From Chitinophagaceae bacterium UBA4857 (GTDB lineage Bacteria > Bacteroidota > Bacteroidia > Chitinophagales > Chitinophagaceae): a stretch of 64,000 nucleotides of DNA. A program made the translations under genes and the position numbers. Below the pieces are notes generated by a model that was not told the origin of the DNA, searched no databases, and was given only the letters and a program-made list of their open reading frames with translations. Below are positions 9,174 to 17,630 of the stretch, one piece after another. The number at the start of each line of letters is the position of its first letter. The first letter of the stretch is position 1. The stretch is taken from NCBI GenBank assembly GCA_002399735.1, contig DHEF01000012.1:97415-161414 (forward strand), given 5' to 3'.

Positions 9174-10400
9174 ATGAAAAAATTAATAACTATCGCATTT
9201 TTCGTCTGTGTACTGCAATCAAATGCACAGGAGCCGCTGTTAACCACCGGTAGTACATTTCCCGATATGGTCATTAACCATATCAGTAATGCACCTGTAA
9301 AGGAATTTTACCTGGGCAAGGCAAAAGACAATAAATTTTATATCCTTAACTTCTGGGGTACCTGGTGCAGCCCTTGTATTCCTGAAATGGATTCACTGGC
9401 AAAACTGCAAAAACAATTCGGAGCTAAAGTACAGGTAATTGCCATTTCCGATGACAACGAAGCCCGCAAGAAAAAATACCTGCAGAACAAACCCTCTGCT
9501 ATCTGGCTGGCCACCGATACCAGTTATACCTTGTATAATATGTTGGGCCTGGCTTTTGTCGGGCAGAGCATCATTGTTAACCCGGCTAAAAAAATTGTCG
9601 CTATGGTAAGAACAGACTCCATCAACGCACAACTGCTGAACAGCTTACTAAGGGGAGATACCGTAAAAATGAGTGCGGGGATAAAAGAAACACTTATTCC
9701 TGCCGGTAGTGATGACTTTGCCGTGGATTCTTTAATGGAACATAGTTTTACCATCCGGGGTTTTAAAAAAGGACAACGGAGCATGGGCAAACTTTATTGG
9801 GACAACCCGGCATATGGCAACCGCAGGGCTTCCTGGTTTAATGTTAGTATCGGGTTATTGTACCGATCCGCCTATGGTATAAAATCATATGGAAAACAGG
9901 AACTGTATGAGGGCACGGTAACCAGTGCCGATGTGAATGGCAGCGGAGGTGACGGTAAAAGCCATTTATATTGTGTGGACCTGCTGGTGCCTCCCGGGAA
10001 AGAGGATAGCCTGTACACCCTGCTACAGCAACATCTGAACAATAACCTGCTGGTACAGGCACGTCCCGACAAAAAAATAATACCGGTATATGTATTAAAA
10101 CAAAAACCGGGAGCCGCCCTGGCTATTACGCCGTCGGCTGCTGCATTAAGCACTATGGGCTTTAGTGGCAAGGGGTATACCGGAACAAAAGTATTGTTGA
10201 AAGATTTTGCAGCCGATTACCTGTCAAACGAATTGAGTTTGCCCGTGGTAGATGAAACCGGTTTAACGGGTTATTACGATATTAAAACAACTGTTGAACA
10301 GCGCAATCTGGCCGGTATTTTACAATCAATAGAGGCACTGGGCTTGGTTGTAGAAAAAGCAGAAAGGGAAATGCCGGTGATTGTGTATTACAGAAAATAA
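9174..10400 (+). CDS. Exported thioredoxin-fold protein with C-terminal DUF3738 domain
   Basis: ATG at 9174 starts a signal peptide (MKKLITIAFFVCVLQSNAQ); a TTG 15 bp upstream is in frame but less likely. Residues ~20-150 form a TlpA/ResA-like thioredoxin domain with the redox motif WGTWCSPCIPEMDSL. The remainder (about 175-408) matches the DUF3738 (TIGR03435) type, which ends in a phrase such as VVDETGLTGYYDIKTT. DUF3738 is usually found in Acidobacteria and Bacteroidota, often near M56/BlaR1-type sensors; its role is unknown. The fusion suggests a periplasmic thiol-disulfide protein, perhaps membrane stress related. Divergent from the kinase at 9056. Confidence 0.83.
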   Translation: MKKLITIAFFVCVLQSNAQEPLLTTGSTFPDMVINHISNAPVKEFYLGKAKDNKFYILNFWGTWCSPCIPEMDSLAKLQKQFGAKVQVIAISDDNEARKKKYLQNKPSAIWLATDTSYTLYNMLGLAFVGQSIIVNPAKKIVAMVRTDSINAQLLNSLLRGDTVKMSAGIKETLIPAGSDDFAVDSLMEHSFTIRGFKKGQRSMGKLYWDNPAYGNRRASWFNVSIGLLYRSAYGIKSYGKQELYEGTVTSADVNGSGGDGKSHLYCVDLLVPPGKEDSLYTLLQQHLNNNLLVQARPDKKIIPVYVLKQKPGAALAITPSAAALSTMGFSGKGYTGTKVLLKDFAADYLSNELSLPVVDETGLTGYYDIKTTVEQRNLAGILQSIEALGLVVEKAEREMPVIVYYRK

Positions 10401-10410
10401 AAGGACGTTA

Positions 10411-10478
10411 AATAGTATTACTACAGTTGAACGGAGCGTCGCAAGGGACGATCAATCAGGGAACTGCAGTCGGTAACA
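10411..10478 (+). repeat. Dispersed intergenic repeat, family 1, short form
   Basis: GTATTACTACAGTTGAACGG, then the words GAGCGTCGC and GGGACGAT, ending ACTGCAGTCGGTAAC. The reverse complement matches the copies at 40.09 and 55.37 kb. The two ends are inverted (ACTGCAGTCGGTAAC against GTATTACTACAGT). Confidence 0.6.
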
Positions 10479-10510
10479 AAAAAGGCATACCGTATTGGCG
10501 TGCCTTTTTC
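10478..10510. terminator. Bidirectional intrinsic terminator
   Basis: AAAAAGGCA at 10479-10487 pairs with TGCCTTTTT at 10501-10509 over a 13-nt loop. It gives a U-run in both directions and lies between the convergent thioredoxin-DUF3738 gene and darB. Confidence 0.75.
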
Positions 10511-10542
10511 TATTAACTATTAACAATGAACCATTAACTAAA

Positions 10543-11691
10543 CTACACTACTGTCAGCAACCCGTACATGTAAGAAAAACGGGAGCTTTCCGGCACTAAT
10601 AAAAATATTTTTTGCCCTTTTTGTAGTTTGCCGCTGTGGAATAATTCATCCATCATTAAATAAATAGATGCCGCACCTACATTACCCACATTGGGTAAGT
10701 TTACAAACCAGTTTTCGTAAGGGATAGGTATGTTTTGTGCATTCAGCTCATCAAATATTTTGCTGCGGAAAAAGTTGCTGCTCATGTGTGGTAAAAACCA
10801 ATCAATCTCGCTGCTTTGCAAACCATGTTTTTCCATGGTTTCACGCATTTTAGTAATACCAAGGGGTACAATATGCTCGCCCAATAATTTTACGTCCTGC
10901 TTAATGCTCATTACCGATTTTCCAATCAGGTCTTCCGGCGAATAATCTTTATAACTTACAAGCTTTCCGTTTTCGTCTTTATCACTGGCCATGTACATAC
11001 AAGGTGGTAATTCTTTGGCAAATGAAACACCGTCCAGCCATTCAATACGCAGGCTTAAACCGTTGGGGTTGGGTGTATTACTTAAAAGTGTAACACCGGC
11101 ACCGTCAGATAACATCCAGCGTAAAAAATCTTTTTCAAAAGCAATGTATGGGTTGGCTTCAATAGCTTCCAGTTTGTTGGCTTCGTCTTCAAACATTTCG
11201 GCACGCATGGTGCGTGAAAGTTTTTCCGATCCGCTGGCAATAGCATTTGTTGCATCGCCGGTGCGAATGCTCATAAACGCATACTTTAATGCATGCATGC
11301 CTGCGCAGCACACGCCTGAAGGCGATACTACTTCAATGTTTTCGGTTTCCGGTAACTCACCATGCACCATTACGCCATGCGATGGCATTAACTGGTCAGG
11401 CGATGAAGTACCGCATGAAATAAGATCAATCTTTTTTAAATCATCGGTATTGTTAGCAAACATTTTGTGTACCGCTGCCGCTACCATTTGCGCATTGGTA
11501 TGGGTGCTTACGCCGGTTTTGTCCAACGCATAATACCGTTTGGTAATACCGTTATTGCGTAATATTAATCTTTTAGATTTTGATGCCTTGTTATTGATAT
11601 GACCCAAAAAATCCTCCATATCATCGTTTGATACGGGCTCGTTTGGTAAAAAATGCGAGGTGTTAGTGATATAAACTTCTTTCAACGACAT
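10543..11691 (-). CDS. darB: DarB-type beta-ketoacyl-ACP synthase III
   Basis: This 382-residue thiolase-fold enzyme resembles DarB, the ketosynthase that joins two beta-keto-acyl thioesters in dialkylresorcinol and flexirubin biosynthesis. The opening EVYITNTSHFLPNEPVSNDD followed by RNNGITKRYYALD is characteristic. The catalytic triad of the KAS III fold is present: Cys129 in GVCCAGMHA, His in FLPHMSSNFF, and Asn in NVGNVGAASIYL. It is 4 bp downstream of darA on the same strand, a pair known from flexirubin clusters of Flavobacterium and Chitinophaga. No acyl carrier protein or dehydratase genes are next to it here; they must be elsewhere. Confidence 0.88.
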   Translation of the reverse strand: MSLKEVYITNTSHFLPNEPVSNDDMEDFLGHINNKASKSKRLILRNNGITKRYYALDKTGVSTHTNAQMVAAAVHKMFANNTDDLKKIDLISCGTSSPDQLMPSHGVMVHGELPETENIEVVSPSGVCCAGMHALKYAFMSIRTGDATNAIASGSEKLSRTMRAEMFEDEANKLEAIEANPYIAFEKDFLRWMLSDGAGVTLLSNTPNPNGLSLRIEWLDGVSFAKELPPCMYMASDKDENGKLVSYKDYSPEDLIGKSVMSIKQDVKLLGEHIVPLGITKMRETMEKHGLQSSEIDWFLPHMSSNFFRSKIFDELNAQNIPIPYENWFVNLPNVGNVGAASIYLMMDELFHSGKLQKGQKIFLLVPESSRFSYMYGLLTVV

Positions 11692-11695
11692 GATC

Positions 11696-12604
11696 TTATT
11701 TTAATGCTACTCCGGAATAATATTGTTGCTGTTTTTTTATGCGGTTTAATTTAAAAACACGAAACAAAACAAAGTCAATTACATATAATGTGGGCGCCAC
11801 TACACACAATGCAAACAAAAGGTAATACTTAAAAGCGGTTACCCAAGCGGCCCTGTTTTTTCTTTTATTTATTTGTTTAGCCCATATAGGAAATAAATGC
11901 GCTCCCTTATGTTCAAAAAACATTAAATGGTAATGCACCCGTACCGCTTTTTGCGCTATCAGTGCCGGTTGTAATGCGCTCCAGTTTTCCTGTTGCAAAT
12001 GTTGCAATACGGTGTTGCCAAATACCGATGCGTTTTTTACATCCTCATCTGCCACACCCGGTTTAGGAAAAATGCCCCATTTTTTATCGGTACGGCCATA
12101 CAATAACCAGTGTACAATGGTAACCAAACTAACATAATTATTATGTTTATCAACAATAGCAATATTGCCTACCAGTTTTGCATTGGCCTGTTGCAATAAC
12201 CCTTTTACTTTTTCCTGCGAGTTTAGCCACATATTGCGACAACCGCTTATTGTTACTACCGGTGTGTTATTGGCAATAGCTTTGAACGTAGGGTGTTGCA
12301 ATATAGAATTAGCCGGCAAACTTGGCGATAAAAACCAGGGTTGATAACCAAACAAAATTAAATCGTACTGCTCCTGCTGCGGTGTAAAAGGCTGTAAGGC
12401 TACCGGTTTTAAAAACACACAGTCCGGCATTTTATCAAAAAACACCGAAGCCTTCCAGGGGAAAACAAAAGGCTGTTCGGGCTGTACCAATATTTTTTCC
12501 ACCGCAACACCAGCTTGTACAAGCGGCTGGGTAAAGTTGTCCATTATGTTGGTCAACTGTCCTGTTTGGGTGTAATAAATAGCTAATACCTTTTTGTTTG
12601 TCAT
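11696..12604 (-). CDS. darA: DarA-type dialkylresorcinol condensing enzyme
   Basis: This 302-residue protein matches DarA, the cyclase partner of DarB, which closes the aromatic ring precursor of dialkylresorcinols. The N-terminus VLAIYYTQTGQLTNI has the look of a flavodoxin-like loop, and the phrase DLILFGYQPWFLSPSLP is the part I associate most with DarA. A hydrophobic C-terminal helix pair (FALCVVAPTLYVIDFVLFRVF) suggests membrane attachment. The order darA then darB with a 4-bp gap implies a single message. The substrate chain lengths cannot be inferred. Confidence 0.85.
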   Translation of the reverse strand: MTNKKVLAIYYTQTGQLTNIMDNFTQPLVQAGVAVEKILVQPEQPFVFPWKASVFFDKMPDCVFLKPVALQPFTPQQEQYDLILFGYQPWFLSPSLPANSILQHPTFKAIANNTPVVTISGCRNMWLNSQEKVKGLLQQANAKLVGNIAIVDKHNNYVSLVTIVHWLLYGRTDKKWGIFPKPGVADEDVKNASVFGNTVLQHLQQENWSALQPALIAQKAVRVHYHLMFFEHKGAHLFPIWAKQINKRKNRAAWVTAFKYYLLFALCVVAPTLYVIDFVLFRVFKLNRIKKQQQYYSGVALK

Positions 12605-12631
12605 GTTGGTGGCAACCCGCAGGGCGGTTTA

Positions 12632-13138
12632 TTAAAAATCCTTAGGACTAATAATTTTTGATGTTTTACTATACGTAACAATAGCCGACTGTACCACAGG
12701 CGGTAGGCTTTTATAGTTTTTAATAATTATCGCTTTATCCTCGTCCAGGTTCTTTTTATACTTTACAATATTGGGTGCGTTTTCCTGAATCAGTAAACGC
12801 AAAAAACGAAATTCAGCATTATCATTATCCTTACCAATGGCCGCTTCCAGTTTTTCTTTTCCTTCTTTAAAAGTGCTCAGTTTTTTACCCGCACCCGAAA
12901 TAAGCCCTGATTTACGCATTAATAAAGCACCCTCAAAAGCCTGCTTTTCGTTATCGCTGCTGTTTTGTACCAGTGCCAGTTGAGCTTCAATTGGCTCCAG
13001 CTTGGCCATGCGTAAAGCATCATAAACCGGCTTTTTATCCAGTGCCGGTAAAACGGTAAATGCCGATGCTACTGTTAGAAACAGTACCAGTACGGCAAAA
13101 AACTGCATAAAACGTTGGGTTGTGCTAGAAGTTTTCAT
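12632..13138 (-). CDS. Small exported protein of the dar locus, unknown function
   Basis: A ~168-residue protein of unknown family. The second ATG (13138) is preferred over the one at 13147 because a -7 box (13149-13156) abuts the first. It begins with a signal-like segment (FMQFFAVLVLFLTVASAF) and then has a mostly helical, lysine-rich body (KLEAAIGKDNDNAEFRFLRL) ending ISPKDF. It is 27 bp upstream of darA on the same strand and probably the first gene of the operon, so it may be an accessory export or carrier protein for the pigment pathway. That role is inferred from position only. Confidence 0.7.
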   Translation of the reverse strand: MKTSSTTQRFMQFFAVLVLFLTVASAFTVLPALDKKPVYDALRMAKLEPIEAQLALVQNSSDNEKQAFEGALLMRKSGLISGAGKKLSTFKEGKEKLEAAIGKDNDNAEFRFLRLLIQENAPNIVKYKKNLDEDKAIIIKNYKSLPPVVQSAIVTYSKTSKIISPKDF

Positions 13139-13148
13139 AAAAAACATG

Positions 13149-13156
13149 CAAATATA
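13149..13156 (-). promoter_or_regulatory. -7 promoter element of the dar operon
   Basis: The minus strand reads TATATTTG, a full TAnnTTTG match directly upstream of the first dar-locus gene. Confidence 0.4.
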
Positions 13157-13338
13157 GTTAATTAATAAGCAAGCTTTCGCTTACCGGTTACACAAAGACA
13201 AATTTTAAAACCTGGCGGTTGCAACACTGGTAATACAATATTAGTACCTAAAAAACCGCATAGCCCCTTGTGTGCTAACATTTTGTTATAAATGGAACAG
13301 TTTTTGATAAGTGGTTCTATTATAGATATGTATACGAT

Positions 13339-13346
13339 TAACTTTG
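13339..13346 (+). promoter_or_regulatory. -7 promoter element for beta-barrel gene
   Basis: TAACTTTG matches TAnnTTTG. It covers a TTG that could open a longer reading frame, which argues for the downstream ATGs at 13374/13380 as the real start. Confidence 0.5.
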
Positions 13347-13379
13347 CAAAAATTAATCGTTCACTTAAAATTAATGGAT

Positions 13380-13892
13380 ATGAAAAAAGTGTTTTTTTTA
13401 TCAGCATTTGTATTGGCACTTACAGCGGCAGGTTTTGCTCAAAGCGATTATAAAAGCGCCATCGGCGGAAGAATTGGTACCGGCAGGTACGATTTAATTT
13501 CCGGCTCGTTTAAGTTTTTTGTTGCCGAACCCAGCGCCATCGAGATTAACGCAGGTTTTGGTACCCGTGGTTATTATTCTTACAACACAGGTTATGTGAG
13601 TGCATCGGCATCTTACCAGCACCATTTTAAAATTCCTGTAGAAGGTTTACGTTGGTTTGTAGGTGGAGGTGCTATGTTGTACAACGCCTTTTCTAAGCAC
13701 AACGACTATGATGGTTTTGGCGCAGGTTTATTTCCAACCGGTGGTATCGACTACAAATTTTCAAAAATTCCTTTGAATGTTACGGCCGATATTCGCCCAA
13801 CATTCCTGATTGCACGTCCACACAGCGACTACAACGATGTTGATGTAAGCGGTGGTGTAGCTGTACGTTACACTTTAGGTAGCAGAAGATAA
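13380..13892 (+). CDS. Outer-membrane beta-barrel-like protein
   Basis: About 170 residues with a clear signal peptide (MKKVFFLSAFVLALTAAGFA). The mature part has alternating polar/hydrophobic strands rich in Gly, Tyr and Phe (SAIGGRIGTGRYDLISGSFK, YYSYNTGYVSASASYQHHF, VSGGVAVRYTLG) as in small eight-stranded barrels. It ends in a beta strand with a charged tail (YTLGSRR). The family is common in Bacteroidota and has no assigned function. An ATG at 13374 is the only close alternative. A strong terminator follows. Confidence 0.75.
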   Translation: MKKVFFLSAFVLALTAAGFAQSDYKSAIGGRIGTGRYDLISGSFKFFVAEPSAIEINAGFGTRGYYSYNTGYVSASASYQHHFKIPVEGLRWFVGGGAMLYNAFSKHNDYDGFGAGLFPTGGIDYKFSKIPLNVTADIRPTFLIARPHSDYNDVDVSGGVAVRYTLGSRR

Positions 13893-13913
13893 TTTTTAAG
13901 ATATTATTACCCC

Positions 13914-13946
13914 AAAAAAGAGTTGCCGCAGCAGCTCTTTTTTCTT
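13914..13946. terminator. Intrinsic terminator after beta-barrel gene
   Basis: AAAAAAGAGTTGC (13914-13926) pairs with GCAGCTCTTTTTT (13931-13943) with one G-U pair and a 4-nt loop, giving a 13-bp stem and a U-run. Confidence 0.85.
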
Positions 13947-14281
13947 TTATAGATCTTATAACTTAAAACTTACAACTTCTTTGGGGCTATCAGCATTTCT
14001 AACTCCCGTCAGCACCAGTTCCGGCTTTCCGTTACAAGTCCGGCACAAATAAGGTATAGGGCATAGGCCTTAAGGTAAAAGATTTATCAATAGCAAATTT
14101 TCCTCTACCTGCCCTATACCTTACCCCTCACACTTTTACTCACCGGGCTTTTCACTGCAATCCGGGAGCCCTTCGTCAGAAGTTTATGGTTAATGTGAAT
14201 CGTAATTGATGAGGAATTGGCCATTTACTTTCTACTCACGGTCTTTAAGACTAGTTAATGTGTAACAATCTGGCAATCGCT
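13947..14281. other. Gene-free stretch with one inverted repeat
   Basis: No convincing reading frame. AAGGTATAGGGC at 14051-14062 is perfectly inverted at 14111-14122 (GCCCTATACCTT), 48 bp apart. Nothing else recognisable. Confidence 0.5.
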
Positions 14282-14289
14282 TATATTTG
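14282..14289 (+). promoter_or_regulatory. -7 promoter element upstream of EamA gene
   Basis: TATATTTG matches TAnnTTTG, 177 bp before the EamA start. If used, it gives a long leader that contains a possible 11-codon frame (14311-14346). Confidence 0.35.
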
Positions 14290-14465
14290 TAGTCAATCAC
14301 CCGATTAATTATGCATACAAATAGTTTTTCCCCTCCAGCGCCTTAATAATTATAACAAGGCATTTTGTAAAGCTAACGTCAATCAATGGGCGAAGTATAG
14401 TAATGCCTGTACCCTAAACAATTATTAATAGCATCTTCCTCAAATTTTAAAAGGGAAAAATTTTT

Positions 14466-15335
14466 ATGAAAAAAACATACTTAATGCTGCATGTTGCAGT
14501 AATACTTGCCGGTTTTACCGGCGTTTTTGGAAAACTTATTACCATTAACGAACTCATGCTTACCTGGTATCGGGTATTCTTTTCGGCTATTATATTATTT
14601 TTTGTTGTACGCTTTTTTAAGGGACAAAAACAAACGACCAACCCGGAAAAAATACGCATTGGAAAAACGGGTCTGCTGTTAGCCGTACACTGGATATTTT
14701 TTTACGCCAGTATTAAGTATGCCAATATTTCCATTGGCGTGGTGTGTTATTGTTTAACCAGTTTTTTTACGGCCATTTTTGAACCGTTGATTAACCGCAA
14801 AAAATTTAATATTATTCAACTGGCTCTTAGCCTGCTCACCTTAATCGGCATAAGTTTAATTTTTCACTTCGACGCATCATACCAGTTAGGTATATTGTTA
14901 GGTGTTATATCATCTGCCGTTGCAGCTTTGTACACTATTTACAACGAAAAGCTGGTGCAGCATTACGATAGCAAACAAATTATATTTTACCAAATGACGG
15001 CCAGTACACTGGGTGTAGGTTTGTTAATACCGGTGTATTATTATTTTTTTCCGCAACAACAATACATGCCAACCAACAACGATTTTATTTACCTGTTTTT
15101 ACTGGCATTGGTTTGCACCGTTGGTTTGTATGTAATGTTTGCCGAAATACTAAAAAAAATATCGGCCTTTACCGTAAACCTTACTTTTAACTTAGAACCT
15201 ATTTATGCTATTATACTGGCATTTTTGTTTTTTAACGAAGGTCAGGAGGTAAATGCATCTTTTTATATCGGCCTGTGTTTTGTAACCAGCTCGGTAATAT
15301 TGCAAACTGTTTTGTCGTTAAAAAAGAAGGGGTAA
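14466..15335 (+). CDS. EamA-family transporter (DMT superfamily)
   Basis: This 289-residue inner-membrane protein has about ten hydrophobic helices in two EamA repeats. The first repeat begins LHVAVILAGFTGVFGKLITI and includes NELMLTWYRVFFSAIIL; the second starts near residue 140 and contains FTVNLTFNLEPIYAIILAFL, a typical EamA motif ending. The family exports metabolites such as amino acids or carries other small solutes. It is an isolated gene with a long 5' region. Substrate unknown. Confidence 0.88.
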   Translation: MKKTYLMLHVAVILAGFTGVFGKLITINELMLTWYRVFFSAIILFFVVRFFKGQKQTTNPEKIRIGKTGLLLAVHWIFFYASIKYANISIGVVCYCLTSFFTAIFEPLINRKKFNIIQLALSLLTLIGISLIFHFDASYQLGILLGVISSAVAALYTIYNEKLVQHYDSKQIIFYQMTASTLGVGLLIPVYYYFFPQQQYMPTNNDFIYLFLLALVCTVGLYVMFAEILKKISAFTVNLTFNLEPIYAIILAFLFFNEGQEVNASFYIGLCFVTSSVILQTVLSLKKKG

Positions 15336-15465
15336 AACGAGTACCATTTACTTCTATAAACACAATTCGCAAAATTCAAATGTTGAATAGCTGTATATTA
15401 TAACAAATACGATTAAAACACTCAAACTTCATCAGCCACCCAGATTTTGTTTGGCAGAAATTTAC

Positions 15466-15486
15466 CACTTACTTAATTTGTAAGTG
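15466..15486. promoter_or_regulatory. Possible operator before AraC-type gene
   Basis: CACTTAC (15466-15472) and GTAAGTG (15480-15486) are perfect inverted arms with a 7-bp spacer, 16 bp upstream of the ATG at 15502. Could be an autoregulatory site; inference. Confidence 0.35.
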
Positions 15487-15501
15487 CTAAAACCGGTTAA
15501 T

Positions 15502-15873
15502 ATGGAGAACAAAAGAGAAAAGCGCAGCGTAGAAATAACCACACAGTATTTCATTTTTTTAGATCGCCATATTGATGATGTAATAACGGGCCGCAGTGCC
15601 GAATTTATGGAGGTTAACCAGATTGCCGCAGAACTGGCAGTATCGCATAAACATCTTACCGATACTATACAAAAAGAGACGGGCAATCATCCCTGCCATT
15701 TTTATGACGCCCGCATTATTGATAAAGCAAAAGCATTGTTACTTAACACTAATACCTCTGTTGCACAAATTGCACACTTGCTGACATACGACCCCGCCAA
15801 CTTTTCAAAGTTTTTTAAAAAATGGACTGGTGATACACCGGGTAATTTTAGGAAAGGGAATAAAAAAAAGTAG
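15502..15873 (+). CDS. Short AraC-family regulator (DNA-binding domain only)
   Basis: ATG at 15502 gives 123 residues; a GTG 18 bp upstream overlaps an inverted repeat and is less likely. The protein is essentially the two-helix-turn-helix AraC domain: VNQIAAELAVSHKHLTDTIQ is the first and TSVAQIAHLLTYDPANFSKF the second, with the usual FKKWTGDTPGNFRK end. It lacks a sensor domain. The SDR gene 81 bp downstream on the same strand is a likely target or operon partner. Confidence 0.88.
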   Translation: MENKREKRSVEITTQYFIFLDRHIDDVITGRSAEFMEVNQIAAELAVSHKHLTDTIQKETGNHPCHFYDARIIDKAKALLLNTNTSVAQIAHLLTYDPANFSKFFKKWTGDTPGNFRKGNKKK

Positions 15874-15954
15874 TCCTGGTAAAAGTTCCGAAAAGTTCAC
15901 CATAATAAACCTGTTTACATAACAGAGTTTTGCCATACATAAAAATTAAATACT

Positions 15955-16710
15955 ATGGCAAGAAACGATGTAAAAGGAAAAGTAGTGCTGATTGCCGGAG
16001 GAGGCAAAAACCTGGGCGGCTTATTAAGTCGCAATTTGGCAGCACAGGGAGCAAAACTGGTTATTCATTACAATAGCGAAGGTAGCAAAGCCGAAGCGGA
16101 ACAAACCCTGGCAGATGTACAAGCCGTGGGTGCTGAAGCTATTTTGGTACAGGCAGATCTTACCAAAGTAGAAAACGTAACTACACTTTTTAATACGGCC
16201 ATAGAAAAACTAGGTGGTATTGATATAGCAATTAACACGGTAGGTAAGGTATTAAAAAAACCTTTTGTAGATACTACAGAAGCGGAGTACGACAGCATGA
16301 GCGATATTAACGCTAAAGTGGCTTACTTCTTTATTCAGGAAGCAGGAAAAAAGTTAAATGATAATGGAAAGATCTGCACCATCGTTACCTCTTTACTGGC
16401 AGCCTATACCGGTTTATATTCAACCTACGAAGGGTTAAAAGCACCAGTAGAACATTTTACCAGGGCGGCTTCTAAAGAGTTTGGAGGTCGTGGTATTTCC
16501 GTAACAGCAGTCGCTCCGGGTCCAATGGATACACCATTTTTCTACGGCCAGGAAACGGAGGATGCAGTAGCCTATCATAAATCAGCTTCGGCATTAGGCG
16601 GGTTAACTGACATTAAAGACATTGCTCCATTGGTACAGTTTTTAGTAACCGAAGGTTGGTGGATTACCGGGCAAACTATTTTCGCCAATGGTGGCTATAC
16701 AACACGCTAA
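15955..16710 (+). CDS. SDR family oxidoreductase
   Basis: This 251-residue protein is a classical short-chain dehydrogenase. The cofactor motif reads LIAGGGKNLGG (the T of TGxxxGxG is replaced by A), NTVGK stands in for NNAG, and the catalytic Tyr and Lys are in YEGLK near residue 158 with Ser in VTSLL. The C-terminal GPMDTPFF and TGQTIFANGGYTTR are typical. The Ala in the glycine loop and Thr-Val in place of Asn-Ala are small departures that leave activity plausible. Substrate unknown. Probably linked to the AraC regulator just upstream. Confidence 0.88.
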   Translation: MARNDVKGKVVLIAGGGKNLGGLLSRNLAAQGAKLVIHYNSEGSKAEAEQTLADVQAVGAEAILVQADLTKVENVTTLFNTAIEKLGGIDIAINTVGKVLKKPFVDTTEAEYDSMSDINAKVAYFFIQEAGKKLNDNGKICTIVTSLLAAYTGLYSTYEGLKAPVEHFTRAASKEFGGRGISVTAVAPGPMDTPFFYGQETEDAVAYHKSASALGGLTDIKDIAPLVQFLVTEGWWITGQTIFANGGYTTR

Positions 16711-16746
16711 ACAGTGATGGCCGTTTGCTAACACAAAAAAATAGCT

Positions 16747-16791
16747 AAAAAGCAAAACCCCGCTCATATTTTGAAACGGGGTTTTGCTTTT
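16747..16791. terminator. Bidirectional intrinsic terminator
   Basis: AAAAGCAAAACCCCG (ending 16762) pairs with CGGGGTTTTGCTTTT (16777-16791), a 15-bp stem with a 14-nt loop, between the convergent SDR and DUF4412 genes. Confidence 0.85.
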
Positions 16792-16813
16792 AACCTGGTA
16801 TTATAACAAAGGC

Positions 16814-17473
16814 CTATTCCTCGCCACTCATATTTTTTAAATCGTCTAACGACATAAGCGTATAACCTTCAGGAATGGTTAAACTGAATATTTTTTCGTC
16901 TACTGTTTTTTCAAACTTGGTTGCCGTAAAATGCATTTTTAAACCTTGCTGTTCGGTAGCAAACTCCAACGGCACACCATTAATTCCCTTGGTGTTAAAT
17001 TGCTGAAAGCCTTCCAGCGCAGCTATTAAATCGGTAGTATACCACATAATCATTTCAACACCGTCTTCGGTTTTCAAAATGGCCTTTTTACATTTAAAGC
17101 CAATTATCTCTTTGGTTTCGGTTGTTGTTTCAATCTTGGTATCTTCCTTTTTAGCATCTTTAGCCAACTCCGACAGTTTTGTTTCTATAGCACTTTTATT
17201 TCCCATCACCTCCATTAGCATTAACGATTTATCGGCCTTTACATCTACAACCGTGTTCATCGTCATAAACATGCCCAGGGTCATACTCATCTTAGATTTA
17301 TCAGGAGAAAAAAACAAGTCCATCACCGAGCCGTCCATCATAGTGGTTGCCATGGCCATGTCCGGATTATCGCTGGAAATATCCATTTTGTAAGTAACCC
17401 GTCCGGTGGTAGTTTGTGCCGAAGCTGTTTTAATTACAATGAGCAACAAAAGAGAGAAGAATAATTGTTTCAT
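16814..17473 (-). CDS. DUF4412-type secreted protein
   Basis: This 219-residue protein has a signal peptide (MKQLFFSLLLLIVIKTASAQ) and matches the DUF4412 / GLPGLI-like family of Bacteroidota: TGRVTYKMDISSDNPDMA at the start, a methionine-rich centre (MAMATTMMDGSVMDL, MSMTLGMFMTMN), the cysteine-lysine phrase IIGFKCKKAILKTEDG near residue 125, and IPEGYTLMSLDDLK at the end. Likely periplasmic or surface. Function unknown. The methionine content (about 11 percent overall) is striking but it is a known feature of some members. Confidence 0.72.
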   Translation of the reverse strand: MKQLFFSLLLLIVIKTASAQTTTGRVTYKMDISSDNPDMAMATTMMDGSVMDLFFSPDKSKMSMTLGMFMTMNTVVDVKADKSLMLMEVMGNKSAIETKLSELAKDAKKEDTKIETTTETKEIIGFKCKKAILKTEDGVEMIMWYTTDLIAALEGFQQFNTKGINGVPLEFATEQQGLKMHFTATKFEKTVDEKIFSLTIPEGYTLMSLDDLKNMSGEE

Positions 17474-17630
17474 AACTTTTTTAGTTAATAGGCGTAAGAT
17501 AGCTTAAACCCTGCGAATTATATTTGTGTGTAGTAAAGTTATTAATATAAAAGCGATTTATATATACCCTCTTCGGTGTATATATAGCTTAATACCGCTG
17601 CTTACATTTACACATCCATAACCAATTTTT

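Noticed and set aside
10991..11533. 180-codon frame opposite darB
   Set aside because: Complete overlap with a well-supported gene; a typical antisense shadow.
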